From positions 2,904,937 to 2,968,936 of the forward strand of contig CM069436.1 of the NCBI GenBank assembly GCA_035610365.1: a DNA stretch of 64,000 bases. The letters are read 5' to 3'. The first letter of the stretch is position 1; each line of letters opens with the position of its first letter. Made by a program: the position numbers and the translations under genes. Below the pieces are notes generated by a model. It saw only the letters and a list, made by a program, of their open reading frames with translations, was not told where the DNA came from and ran no database searches. The DNA comes from Aquatica leii (lineage: Eukaryota > Arthropoda > Insecta > Coleoptera > Lampyridae). Below, piece by piece: positions 42,060-53,885 of this stretch.

Positions 42060-44160
42060 GTGTTTTCTCGTGTTTCAGTTCCTCAGGACTCTTGTCAAAA
42101 TGGCTTAAACAGCATACGCCTAAGATCTAGAGCTGGTGTACCGTGGTGGAGTCCTAAGTTAGACAGGTTAAAGCGAGCGGTGCGTTCTTTACGAAAACAC
42201 CACCAAAAAGCCCGTGCCCACGTAAAACCTCAATGGCTTGCCTCTTATAAGGCCGCGCTTCACCGGTACAAACTGGCAGTAAAGACAGCGAAATATAGCT
42301 CATGGCAAAGTTTCGTGGAAAAAAGCTTGGCAACGAGTCCCTGGGGGTTAGTTTACAGGTTATCCTCCCGTAAGTTCCTGTCGATCCAACCGTGCTCAAA
42401 TGTTAAAGACGGCGACAGATACACTATTTCAGAATTAGACAAGATCAGAGTAATAGTTTCCACATTATTCCCGGACGACGATCCCTCAAAGGACAATGCC
42501 TATCATTCCCAAATAAGATCCCGATCTCTTTTGGTAAGTAATTCCCGACAGGACTGGGTGGTCACTAGAAACGATTTAGCCGCGGTGGCTAGCAAAATTC
42601 CTAGAAATAAAGCTACTGGACTTGACGGAATACATTGTAATGTTTTGCGAACGGTTGTTCTAGATTCTCTCTCATCAACGATCGTTGACCTGTTCAACTC
42701 TTGTATAAAAATTGGCTATTTTCCTACCAGCTGAACTAATCACTATTATCAAGCCCGCAAAGAAGGATCTCGCCAACCGTCTTATTCCATCCTAGACAAT
42801 ATGGCAATTGTACAATCGAACGTTTCCAAATACAGACTAGCTATTTTCATAAACATTTCTGGAGCGTTCGACAACGTATGGTGGCCCTCTATAATCGAAG
42901 CTCTCGTCGTTAAGAGAGTACCTGCAGACGCCACGCGCGTCATTCGTAGCTATTTGTCGAACAGATCAATAACTTATTCTGCAAACGTTTCACGTTCAAC
43001 TTTTACGAAACGACTGACGAAGGGCTGTCCACAAGGCTCGGTTTTTGAGCCGACTTTGTGGTAAATGATCTTCGAGACAAAGACTTACTAGCAGACTGCG
43101 ACATTTTTGCTTATGCGGGCGACATAACCGTCACAGTGTCCGCAAATTCCAGACGAGACTTGGAGGCAAAATCTAACACGTGCCTAAATATTGTGACTAG
43201 CTGGGCTGGCAGCAATAAACTAAGTATTTCTGCAGACAAGACTAAGTACATGGTTTTTGGCTCTACGCTAAGACGAGATCCTTCACTGCGCCTCCACGAT
43301 ACTCCTGTCCGTAGGGTCTTTGAATTCAAGTACCTCGGACTATTGCTCGACGACAAGCTGAGTTTTGTTAAACATTGCGCTTTCGACAAGTGTAAGAGCG
43401 TCTTGCACTTGTTCTACAAATACTCACGGCTGAAATGGAATCTTCACAAAAAACATCTTGCGAATATCTTCGGCAATGCAGTCATTCCCATGCTCACTTA
43501 TGGCTTAGACATTTGGTACCACAGACTTCGACATTCCTACGTGGTCAGAAAACTGGCCTCGCTCCAATCCTCATTCCTGAAAACTATCCTAAAAGCTTAT
43601 CGTACCGTTCCCGTCGATACCCTCTGTGTTATTTCTAAACATCCTCCCCTATATCTATTGCAGGAAATCTACTGCACCAAAGTTCTTTGCAAGGTTGGAT
43701 CGTGCAATTTCCTTGACCAGCATGTTTCAAATGACGATTTTCCGTCCTTTTCAGCGGCCAATCGTCACTTAAAAGTCTTGATCTTGGTTGGATGGCAGCG
43801 GCTGTGAGACACTTCCCATAAAGGGCGTAATGCCTATTTTCTTATCCCGGATATCCTTACCTGGGTCAGAATGTCCTACATCCCCGGACGAAATGCCGTC
43901 CAAATCCTGTCTTCACAAGGCGGATTTCGTTGTCACCTAAAGCGCATTAGCGTTTTGAATGACAACAGGTGTCCGTCGTGCGGCGTTCCTGACACTCCGG
44001 CGCATCGGATTCTCACTTGCCGCGAATTCGATGAGGATCGGAGTGCCCTGTCAACCATTGTTAGCCCATTTCCCGACTCCCCGCAAGTCATCCTCGCACT
44101 GGTGCCTGATGTTAACGTATATAGACCATTCGCAAAGAAAGACCAGAGTTTACAATAAGA
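42060..44160 (+). pseudogene. R1-like non-LTR retrotransposon ORF2 (RT and C-terminal knuckle)
   Basis: The linker has VPWWSPKLDRLKRAVRSLRK (42140-42200), then RT fingers RNKATGLDGIHCNVLR (42605) and IIKPAKKDLA (42750). A deletion of about 60 residues then removes the fingers/palm junction. Palm A is FINISGAFDNVWW (42850), RT continues TKGCPQGSVFEPTLW (43015), and a stop follows at 43062. The catalytic box reads YAGD instead of YADD (43110), and the thumb has FKYLGLLLDDKLSF (43330). The C-terminus has CPSCGVPDTPAHRILTC (43970-44025), a C-x2-C-x7-H-x4-C knuckle characteristic of R1-like proteins. At least two frame changes occur. The 5' half is missing. Confidence 0.85.
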
Positions 44161-44924
44161 ATGAAGTTTTATTTTGCTAACAAATTTTGCGTGGTTTTGT
44201 TTATATTTCTGTAAGTACGCTATGGCAAAGTAGGTATTTAGTTTTTATTAACATTAATAGCATGCATTTTATTTTAGAGTCATTTAGTTCAGTATTTTTA
44301 TTTGAATAATCTTTTTAGTTCATTTTCGCCGTAGCTACTTAGCTAATCTGCCTCTCTTAGTTCCTTTACAATTTTCTAAGTCCTTTTCCTACCTACTTGG
44401 TTTTATGCCTTAGATGCAAGAATAAGCCAAAAAGCAAGTGCGTCGCTAAACCGCGTGCTCTCAAAGTACGTACTGTTACCTTATCCCATCCAACTGAGTT
44501 TTAACCAGACTTGTCCTTTAAATAAAACATGTTCTTTCTTACCTATCCTATTTTGTGGCGAACTTGTACCAAGCAAGTTCGGGTAGTTTGGTAGGTCCAC
44601 ATCCTCCTCCTCCTCCTCCTCAGGTCCGGAATGAGCTCCCGCGTCCAGACCGATTTCGGGTATGCCGACCACTTATCTTGCCATTTCCCCGGAATGAGTT
44701 CCTGTCGTTTTACTTTCGTCATGCTATTCTTGGCGTTATACCTTTTTTCAGCTTGTGAATATGTGGTGCCACGCTGGATTGAACGGTGGACATAATTAAT
44801 TTTCTAATGGACGGTCGTGAACCCTTGACGTTGGTTATTAGTTTTGCCAATGTTGTTTCTCTTCTATTTGTCTTATTTAGCGTATTCTTTAAATGTGGCC
44901 CAAAGGATAGTTGGTGGTCGAATG
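44161..44924. other. 3' tail of the R1-like element and spacer with TCC microsatellite
   Basis: Probably the 3' untranslated part of the preceding element. A CCT/TCC run of about 20 bp lies near 44603-44622. The block AATGAGCTCCCGCGTCCAGA near 44630 is more GC-rich. The minus-strand 63-residue frame with a Glu run arises from the microsatellite. Confidence 0.4.
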
Positions 44925-46680
44925 TTACCCACCATAGATAGTTTCCTTTATGGCAACGGATGACCTTCCATGCATAAATTTAATGTGTCTAATTTTCCGC
45001 CTACCCGTGACGGCTAGCACTTCTGTCTTCTCTTCGGCTACTTCAAGTGTCTTCATCCAGTCGTCTACTTTAGAGATAGCAAAATTTATATTTTCTTGTA
45101 GCTCAAGTGCAGTAGATTCTTGATAGTATGTTATCATAGAATAAGTTCCAGAGGGTTGAGCTCAATATCGATCCCTGTGAAACTTCACATGTAACCTGAA
45201 GTTGAATAGAGTAGTTTAAACTATCCTTGTACGTAATCCTCCTATCCGTTAAGTAGCTAGTGATGATGTTTGTAATGTGTTGATCAATCTCTTTTATCCT
45301 CATTTTTCAAATAACCAGGTTCCACGGCACCGAGTTAAAGGCGTTTTTAATGTCGAAAGAGACTATTGCCCAAATCTTTCGAGTCCTCCAAGTACCTTCT
45401 TTAGCGGACTTAGCCAGGTTATATATGCAAATTAAAGCATCTGCGGTAGACTTGCTCTTTCTTAAGCCGTACTGTGCGGGGAAATGGTCACCATCGTTTA
45501 TGATTTCTTGTGTTAGTCTACCAAGAAATAGGTGTTCGTAGATTTTTGCAATGTTATCAATGAGACAAATGGGGCGTAAAGATATCTCTTTATTAGCTTT
45601 CTTAGGAATTAGAAAGACAGAAAGAGAGAGAGAGAGCATGCTTCCACTTCGCCGAGAAGCTTCCCGTGGCAAGCTCGTCGTTATATATTTTTAGCAAAAT
45701 TTATGGAAATTCCTTAGCCATGATTTTAATTGCTTCTATTTGGGATGCTATCAAGCCCAGGAACTTTTTTATTGCTTGAATTAAATATGGCTTCCTGTAG
45801 CTCTGTATTATCAAATGGCCGTATTGGTGTAGATGTGGGAGGATTCCATTTTACATCCAGCGTGAGAAATATTTTAGTAATAATAAAAGCTGCAATTTCG
45901 CAATCCGAGGGGCCAAGTTGGCTTGTCCAACTTCAATTTTTTAGCAATGATCTTATAGGCAGAGTCCCACGGATTGTCATCTAATTTATTCTACACAAAA
46001 GTCATCCCAAGCGTGTATTTTGGCTTGGTAAATGGCCGTTTTGTACTGGGTTCTTTTTTTCTTTGTACAATTTCTCTGCCTCTCGTTTGTCCGCGTGTCT
46101 GAGTTTAGTGCATATTTACAATCTTCTTCGAGCAATTATACATGCTTTACGCAGTACTTCCGGTTCCTCAGACCACCACTAGAACGCATTGTTGTGCTTG
46201 TCCCCCTTTGAACGCGGCATACTACGATAACATGCAGTCGTCAGGATACGGGTGACTTCGTTGATATTTATTGGGTGAGTGTTGTTAGGTGGGATATAGC
46301 AGATATGTATGTTCCGTAGTTGTTTTTAGAGAAACATTTTATAGCGAGATTGTTATTCCTTACATAGATTGCAGTTTTTCGCTCATCGTCCATGCATAAG
46401 CTAACGTGTGTATGTTGAACTCGTTTATAATGATCGCATTAGCATTCCAGCGCCCGGCCATCACGGGTAGAAGAGTTTGCGCTACCCTTCTTCTGCTTAT
46501 CTTAACTTAAAGTATTGTATGGTGGCTTTTGGTTCTACTATCTATGTATTATGTAATAATGCTTCTATTTTTTTAGCAATTTCTGTCTTAAATGCCCAGC
46601 ACTCCATTGTCCAGAGCGAGTGCCTTTGCTGTTTGATTGTAATGTTTTATGGTTGTCCGACGTAATTAGAAGATGCCCAT
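44925..46680 (-). pseudogene. R1-like non-LTR retrotransposon, opposite strand
   Basis: Minus strand: EN remnant near 46400-46260 (LCMDDERKTAIYVRNN, then SAISHLTT). The linker has WWSEEPEVLRKACIIARRRL near 46190-46130 and KREAEKLYKEKK. Fingers resemble KKVPGLDSIPN near 45765. RT reads LRPICLIDNIAKIYEHLFLG then FPAQYGLRKSKSTADALI, and palm A is IVSFDIKNAFNSVPW (45345). CEVSQGSILSSTLWNLFYDN follows (near 45180). The FADD box is missing through a deletion near 45140. The thumb has VDDWMKTLEVAEEKTEVLAV. Stops and frameshifts lie throughout. It is a different family from the element at 42060, with which it sits tail-to-tail. Confidence 0.8.
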
Positions 46681-47639
46681 TTTTGGTTTTTCTTACTGTT
46701 TTGAGTAGAGACTACAGGGATGTAAAAAACCAATAAAACTTTTGACGCCCATCAGAAGACCCGCGTAGGCCTTACCCTCGTTCTTAATAATCATCGACCC
46801 CGTTTATGGTGCGATCCTGGAGGGCTCTGTTTTGTTCGACTCCAGATGTTTAGAAGTGACTGATTGTGAGCAGTGTAGGGTAACCGGGGAATCTATAAAA
46901 CCAAATTTGCCTAGATTCCTGGCTGGTACCATTTCTTGCCCTACAACTATCAGTTGTAAATCCTGAATGTCCAACGCGTGCACTTTATCTCTTGTTTTAA
47001 ACCTACTTTTCTTAGTTCAACTTCTTGGTCATCTTTCTTTAAATAATTTACATTATACTTTCCTAGTTGCAACATCTTAATAAATTTAAGAACTACTAAA
47101 TAAACAACTAAACTCCAACCTAACGAAATGTGAAGAATCTAAAGAAAAACAAGGTACCACGTTAGGTGCCAAATTTTTATAACGTAGATTTGTAGACGAC
47201 TTTCTATCTAGCTCGAGTAAAGACGGCGTGCGGTAAATATAAAAAAAGAAAGCCAGCAAACCAAATCTACCCTTCGACTGGTCAGGGTATGCGCTGTAGT
47301 AGAGTAGTTCCTACAGCAACACTTTGCGCACAAAACAGAGATCTGCAATCTGCTTATCTAGGCCTATAGATAGGTCTGATGGCAGCATTCGTTTTAGCTT
47401 ATGCACTTTGACTTCACGCACGTTTAACTGATTAGCCAACATATTAGGATAAACCAAGATGAACTGAATCGATGTATGGCAGTCTTGACAGATTATATGG
47501 GAATATCGTGAAGCATCGCTTTGTTGGTTTAAAAATGGACTGCTATAGCAGTATTTTGTTGTTCAAGCATAATTTTAATTATAGTATGTAAATCGGTGTA
47601 TTCACTGCCCTACTTCACTAAGAAGTGTCTATCTGTTAA
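46681..47639. other. Unassigned stretch between two minus-strand retroelements
   Basis: No clear gene. On the minus strand 46700-46990 gives short open pieces that could be EN or ORF1 of the R1-like element, and 47300-47640 could be the thumb end of the jockey-like element, but no motif confirms either. Confidence 0.3.
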
Positions 47640-50530
47640 GTATTATTTAAATAATTGATAGTAGAGTTAAAGAGCTTCTTTGGCTTGATTTGTAAACCGC
47701 TGTGCCATACCTTATCAAAAGCTTGAGATCTGTCGAAGAAAGTTGGAGAGCAGTACCTTTTGGCGTTTAGATCATTAATTTTCGGAATTTCCCTTTATGC
47801 TATTACTATGTTAACTTTTTTAACGTATAACTTTTCAAAGACTTTGGAGAGCATTAACTGTAAGTTTATGAGCTTGTAGAAAGAAACATCTTTTGGCTTA
47901 TCCTTGGTTTGAGAATCGTAACGATTTGAATAGTTTTTCAGGTACTGAAAAAGTAGTTTAATATCAGTATTGCATTAAATCCGAGGTTCTTAATTTGTAA
48001 CATTTTTCAGCAATCTTGCAATATTTTACCAGTAATGAGGTCGAATCCTGATGCCTTTTTTATGTTTATTTTCTTGATTATAACCTGTTTTATCTCCTTG
48101 ATTTTGAGTTTTCTGTGAGGCAATTCCATTTGGAATGTGACATACAAGAAGGGTGTTATCTCATTTTCCTCTTCAATAGACAGAACTGAGAAGAAGGATT
48201 TAAATACGTTTTCTAGATTTTTCATTGTTTCTGGCCCAAGTCTGGTTCTTTTTGATCGGAAAATTGTTTTTTTAACTTTCCTGTGGCTTTTCAGAAAAAG
48301 TACACCGTGTCTGTTGTTGGCGTAAAACTTTTTTAAAAACTTTGGGTCTGTTCTTTTTGAACTAAATTTTCGAGTTATTTAGTGGCTTTATTTAATTTTT
48401 TTTCTTCAGTTTTGGCTTGTTGTCATTGTTTCCGCAGCTGTGTTTTTGCTAAGATTTTATTTTTAACACCCGGCGATATTTCACTTTTCTCTAGTAGTAT
48501 TATGAAAGTAAGTATAGCAAACCATGCACCCTCTTAAATATTCCACCGAGATTAGTCTAACTTTTCCCTAAATCCATCCTAATGTATTTTATTGTTGTAG
48601 AAACAAAGTTGTTTTTCTTTACTCAAGATTTGTGAATAGACAGTTAGCATTACTATGAAGTGGTCTGATGATATAAGTCAAAGTAGGTTTCTGCTTTAGA
48701 TTTCTTAGTGTCAAATCCTTTTGTTATCTGTAAGCGAATATGTTGGTTCGCCAATAGATAAATGTTGTAAATTATTTGCTTTCATTGCTTTGAAGAGTTC
48801 TTTGCCTTTTAGAGTTGGCATCTTCGAATCCCATGTTGGATGTTTTGCAAGAATTTGTTGCCTAATGTTTTGAAAAATTTTTTAAAGTGCTCCTTTTTGT
48901 TGAGGTGTTTAGGTAGGTGGTAGATGGCTGATATAGTCGGGCAACGCTCTCTTTCAATGTTTACGCTGGTGGCTTGTAATTAATCTTGAATAAATTTCTT
49001 TCTTGCATAATGCTTATGCTATCTCTTATGAAGATGGCGGTTTCTCCATGCGGTTTGTCACTTGGGTGTTTTGTGTGACATAATTGATATTTAGGAATCT
49101 GCAAGTAGTACTTGTCCGTAAAGGACGTCTCAGAGATCATCATGATGTCTATATTTCCATCCTGTAAAAATGTTTTAAGTTCTTGGGCATGTTGATGAAG
49201 GCCATTGGCATTCAGCTTGGCTATTTTATATTTCAGATGTTTAGCCATCATGCTAATTTGCACAGTGGTAAGTAAGTTGAGCACTGTACTTCTCTGCCCA
49301 ATCATTTTTTTGAGTTTGATTATTGGTAATCCTAGATTATTTTGTGTCTTATTATTGTTGGCTGTTTGCGCGTGGGACATTCCTGGCTGAATATGTTGGG
49401 TTGGTGTAATTTGTGTCTGTGGCTGAGAGTCTTTTTTTTTCTTAAAGCAGTTCGAGTTGTTCTGTAATTGGCGAGATGGTCGCCGTTACAGTTGCCGCGT
49501 TTTACGTTGTCATCGCGTATTTTGCAAATGCAATCCTTGGTTTCATGTTAACATATACGCATTTAACGCATCTAAATGATTTTCAGCAGTTTTTTGTCGT
49601 TTGACCAAAAGCCTGGCATCTGGTGAATTAACAGGTTATTCTTTTGACATAAGGAGGTTCGCATTTAATGATACTGTAGAACATTGCTAGTGGCTTTTTT
49701 GTTATACCATCCACAGTTCAAGGTAATCTTCAAAATTCGCTTACAATGAAAGTGTTCAGATTTCGAGTCGATGACATCATTCTTCTTGGGAAAATTCCAC
49801 GATTGAAAATTGAAAGCAAATTATGCTTAAGGAAAATCGATCAGGATCTTTTGCATTTTAGTTTTATCTTTATTCCAAATCGTATCGGATTATGAGTGCA
49901 GTGGCAATCTCTAAGATAATTTCGGTAGTAAAAAAAAAGTCTAAAATAATTAGAAACGTGAAATTAGATATATGTATCAAAATAAAATTTAACATACATG
50001 TATTTTTAACACAGACTTTTTAAATAAAGATATTGTAGATATAAGGTAAAATAAAAGCTACATGGCTTAAAAATTAAGTCTTACAAGCGCACTACTCAAA
50101 AACTAAGTACCGAATGAATTTCAAGGCTGACCTCGCCCTAAAAAGTAGTGACTCCACAAAATAAAAATAAAGGAAGGTTTACACGCAGCATTTAATTAAA
50201 TTCATACAGATAATTTAAAATCAAATAATAACAGTAACGAAAATGTTACAGTTTCATAACCAATATGTTAAATTACTTCTGCCTTGTAGATGGCTATATG
50301 TTACTTTTATGTTACCTTGTTGGTTTTTATCTTTGCTCCCATATTTTTTTTCTGGTAAACTGCTAAACCTGTTTTTTGTTTCTAATGGTTTTGTTTTCGT
50401 TTGCTTTTTAGTGTTCAGTGCTTCAGAGTTTCTTAAGCGTCTTTTATTTATCACAGTAATCCATTCTGACTGCGTTTGTTGATAAGGCGCTTGAGAATCT
50501 AAATTTTGTGGCTAAAAAGTGAGTATTTAT
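47640..50530 (-). pseudogene. Decayed jockey-like non-LTR retrotransposon
   Basis: Minus strand, 5' to 3': gag N-terminal part QSEWITVINKRRLRNSEAL and TKNRFSSLPEKK (50480-50340), and knuckle remnants RCVKCV near 49580 and CNGDHLANYR near 49480. EN begins KYKIAKLNANGLHQHAQELK, then IDIMMISETSFTDKYY (49240-49090), and ends SSDHFIVM near 48670. RT fingers are KKASGFDLITG near 48060-48030, palm A is DRSQAFDKVWHSGL near 47740-47700, followed by a YLTDRHFLVK block. YADD and thumb are not found. Frames change often. It is related to the 12546 element in order and motifs but belongs to a different family by sequence. Confidence 0.75.
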
Positions 50531-53230
50531 AGTTGTTGCTGTTGCTACATAGAATAATTAGATGCTACTTGTTGAATATTTGACAATAGAGCTGCAGCAA
50601 TAGGTTTGGGTCATTACATTGTATATTTGGGTGCACTTTACCGGTACAAAATCATTATACTCGAGGGTTGGCATTTTGGCCGCCCCTTGTAATAAATAGT
50701 CTGGAATGCACTATAATTTATTTCCGACGCTAATATTATTACTATTTTATGTTAAAGTATTATTCTTTGTTTATTATTAAATTTATCGCGGTGACTGACC
50801 TTAAGAGCTGCCAGTTTTTGTTATCGCATTGCGCACTTGCAATCTCGACTCGGAACACGTCCGAAAGAAACAAATACTATGTTTGTACTTGGAAACAAGT
50901 TGTGTCCCGTTTTTTCCTTTTCTGAGTGTACATTGCACCTCTGGTACTAAATTGTGCCATCCTTAGCAGTAACTGCGAATCTGTATCATCACTCAGATCT
51001 GATTACAAAGTTTCTTCCCTTTTTGCAATGTTATTTTTATCTTTCTGTGGAAAAAAACAGAAAAACGTTTTACACAAAGTATAAAGTAATGAAAAACTGA
51101 AATAACCTTACCCCGGATTTCAGATAGAAGCAATTTTAATTATTTTACAACGTGGATTATATAAAACGAGATATACCTACCTACTTTGAACTCGATTTAT
51201 AATATACAATTTTTAATAGAAGTTCTGTGATTTCATGATAAACTATTAAAATTTTAATTTAGTTTTAAGCTATTATTGTTTATGTAACGTTTTCTCTTTT
51301 TCTTTTAATTAGAGAAGATAATTTTTCTTACATTTTCCCTTCAAAGTGATTTGTACTCTAATAAATATTCCATTTAATTTGTTCTTTAAATAGTTTTCTT
51401 GTAATAAAATATGAAATGTAAATCGATAATAAAAAAACAACGTATATAAACGATTGCAGTAAAATTACATCAAGATGTAAAGTTAAAATGCGAGAACCAA
51501 TTTACTTGCAGTCACAAATAAATTTAATAAAAAAAAGTTTCGGAAAGTTTGGTAAAATTGTAAGTTCAAAGTTATAAAAGCAGACTTTGTCGACAATACA
51601 AGAATTGAAAATATTCACATATTGCAGTATTATGTTATACATGGTGAATTGCCAAGATATTACCAATAGAATGAGTTGTGGCACACGACGTCTTTGCATC
51701 TAAAAATTTTTATTTTTGTGATATGTATATACATACAGATAGTACATAAATGTGACAGTTTTTAATATAATTTTTTATACAGAATTTGTAAAAATTGTAG
51801 TACACCGAGCAATGTGCAAAAACAAAAAAACAGCCTGGAGTAATGTAAAACTTGAGTAGCCCAAACTTATAACTACAAAACTTGATAGTTGGAATTTCAA
51901 TAGTCTACAACTAGTACATACGTACTGAACATGCACACCTTTTGTGCAAACTATTCTATAAAAACGATGAAAGTTTTAACTATAAGCTAGCTGTTAAACA
52001 TTAAGAGTAAAACTAACATTAAAGTCATAAATCAAATAATAACTTTATAATAAATTACCACTGAAGCTTGATAATGCTTTTAAAATTTGACGAAATTTGA
52101 GACAAAATCCATCAAAAAGGTTTCCCTATACCGTGCACACACAAAACCTCCATTATACAGCTGCATTTCAGATCTTTATCATCCAGACATTTTGTACCCA
52201 TTTACAGTTAACAATCCGCAAAATTCTTTTTGAATAGAAAAATATTTAAAAAAATCCATTAAGTTACATAATACCGTGCCGATAAAAATACGAAACTTGA
52301 AGCCAAAGTAAATCTACCGCATTAACATTAAAAGATTAAGTTATAATTTGAATTTAAAAAAAATCTGTCCCATTAAATTATTCCGCCGTAAGTTTTTAAA
52401 CGTAGCCACATTACCATACGATAGTTTCACGTTAAAAATTTACGCAAGAACGGGGACACTGCATTAAATTTTCATTCGTATGTGACATACATAATACAAG
52501 GTGGAATAAAAAAAAAACTTTTAGGGGATTTTGCGTTTAAAATGTTAGAGGATTAAAGCTTTAAGTATTAAGTTTGTTGGTTTTTGGATTGAATGTGGCG
52601 TCAATTAAAGACTTAATAACTCGATAAATTAAAAACAAACGTTTATTTTAACGCGTTCATGGTTTATCACATCAAAATAATAACTTTTCTAATCAATCAA
52701 TATCACGAGCAATTTAGTCTTGATAGTAATACATGAAGTCTTTTAGATAACCTTAAGGTTAAACGGTCAATATCTTGTAGATGTATCTTCTATTTATTGC
52801 AAAACATTTATCGCATCAAATAAATCAGTCTCTGAAATTTCTTACGAACGCGCAAATAATTTAGAACATTCAAACCATTTTTTCACCGTAGTTATTTCAT
52901 CCGTTAATCAAAAATATTAATTTAATATCAAAAACAATTACGTCGAAATTTAAAAAGTAGAAGTAAAGAATTCGAATGTGCAAATGATTTTAACTGAAGA
53001 GAATCAATCGACAATCGTCGAAAGTTATAAAAAAGTTTTAATCAAGAAGACATTCCATGCGAATGAAGCTCAATTATTTTTCAATTTAACACCTAATACT
53101 GCTTGAAAACTTTAAATTTAAACGAAAATTTATAGAAAAATCGACATGTTTTTTTTATTTTTTACTTCGTTATTATTTACTCATAATTCCTAGGATACGA
53201 GATACGTAAACATATACATAACCACCGGGG
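50531..53230. other. 2.7-kb AT-rich stretch without recognised features
   Basis: No open frame, RNA or terminal repeat is supported. Composition is strongly AT-rich with many poly(A)/poly(T) runs. Confidence 0.5.
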
Positions 53231-53274
53231 CATAATGAGAGGGCGTTATAAATTCATTACGCCCGTCTCATTAC
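53231..53274. repeat. Hairpin with GGGCGTTA/TTACGCCC stem
   Basis: CATAATGAGAGGGCGTTAT pairs with ATTACGCCCGTCTCATTACG around a short loop, with only three differences. It shares the GGCGTTA/TTACGCC core with the hairpin element at 53536. Confidence 0.6.
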
Positions 53275-53535
53275 GTTCTCAAAATGATATCTCTTTTCAT
53301 ATTTGTGTTTAGATTTAGATAGTAACAAGTTTTCTATTTCTTTTTGTGCATTTTTTTAAAACATATTTAAGCTATTCTTGTACAATTATTGTGATTGTAA
53401 AATCAATTTGACAAGTAAAAAATTAAACGTCAAACTATTTATTGTTCTAAACTACTACATATACTTGTAATAGAAAATCAAGTAATTGTTCTCTTTTAGT
53501 TTTTATTTTAAATAAAGTAAAAAACAAATTCTTTG

Positions 53536-53648
53536 TATGCACCACTGGCGTTACTGGATGATTACGCCCATTGAACAACATGCAACCCTCGTGCTGCATC
53601 ACGTTGCTTTCTTGACGTAATCATCGTAATAACGCCCTTGGTGCATAA
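53536..53648. repeat. Small palindromic element
   Basis: The left arm TATGCACCACTGGCGTTACT then GGATGATTACG is mirrored by CGTAATCATCG, TAATAACGCCCTTGGTGCATA on the right. Inner sequences (CAACATGCA against TGCATCACGTTG) continue the symmetry, so nearly all 113 bp could fold. No protein is encoded; it resembles a foldback MITE. Confidence 0.65.
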
Positions 53649-53885
53649 ATAGCTAGGGTAAGTCGCACATTTCTAAGAAATACTGTAACATGCAAAATCA
53701 TGTATTTTTGAACTCTTCCAGCTAGTGTATCAAACAATTAACATTACTCTACAAATATCATAAAAAATAAAGTCATCACATTTTTGTTTACAGGTATAAA
53801 AAAATTAAAATTATTTTGTATGCAAAGAGACATCTCTCCCCTCATGGTGGGAGAGACGCCACAGAAGAAGGGGAGATATGCTGCC

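Noticed and set aside
44481..44672. Open frame with a Glu run
   Set aside because: The run comes from a TCC microsatellite read on the minus strand.
50243..50482. Hydrophobic plus-strand open frame resembling a membrane protein
   Set aside because: The minus strand carries the N-terminal part of a jockey-like gag with NRFSSLPEKK, which explains the antisense hydrophobicity.
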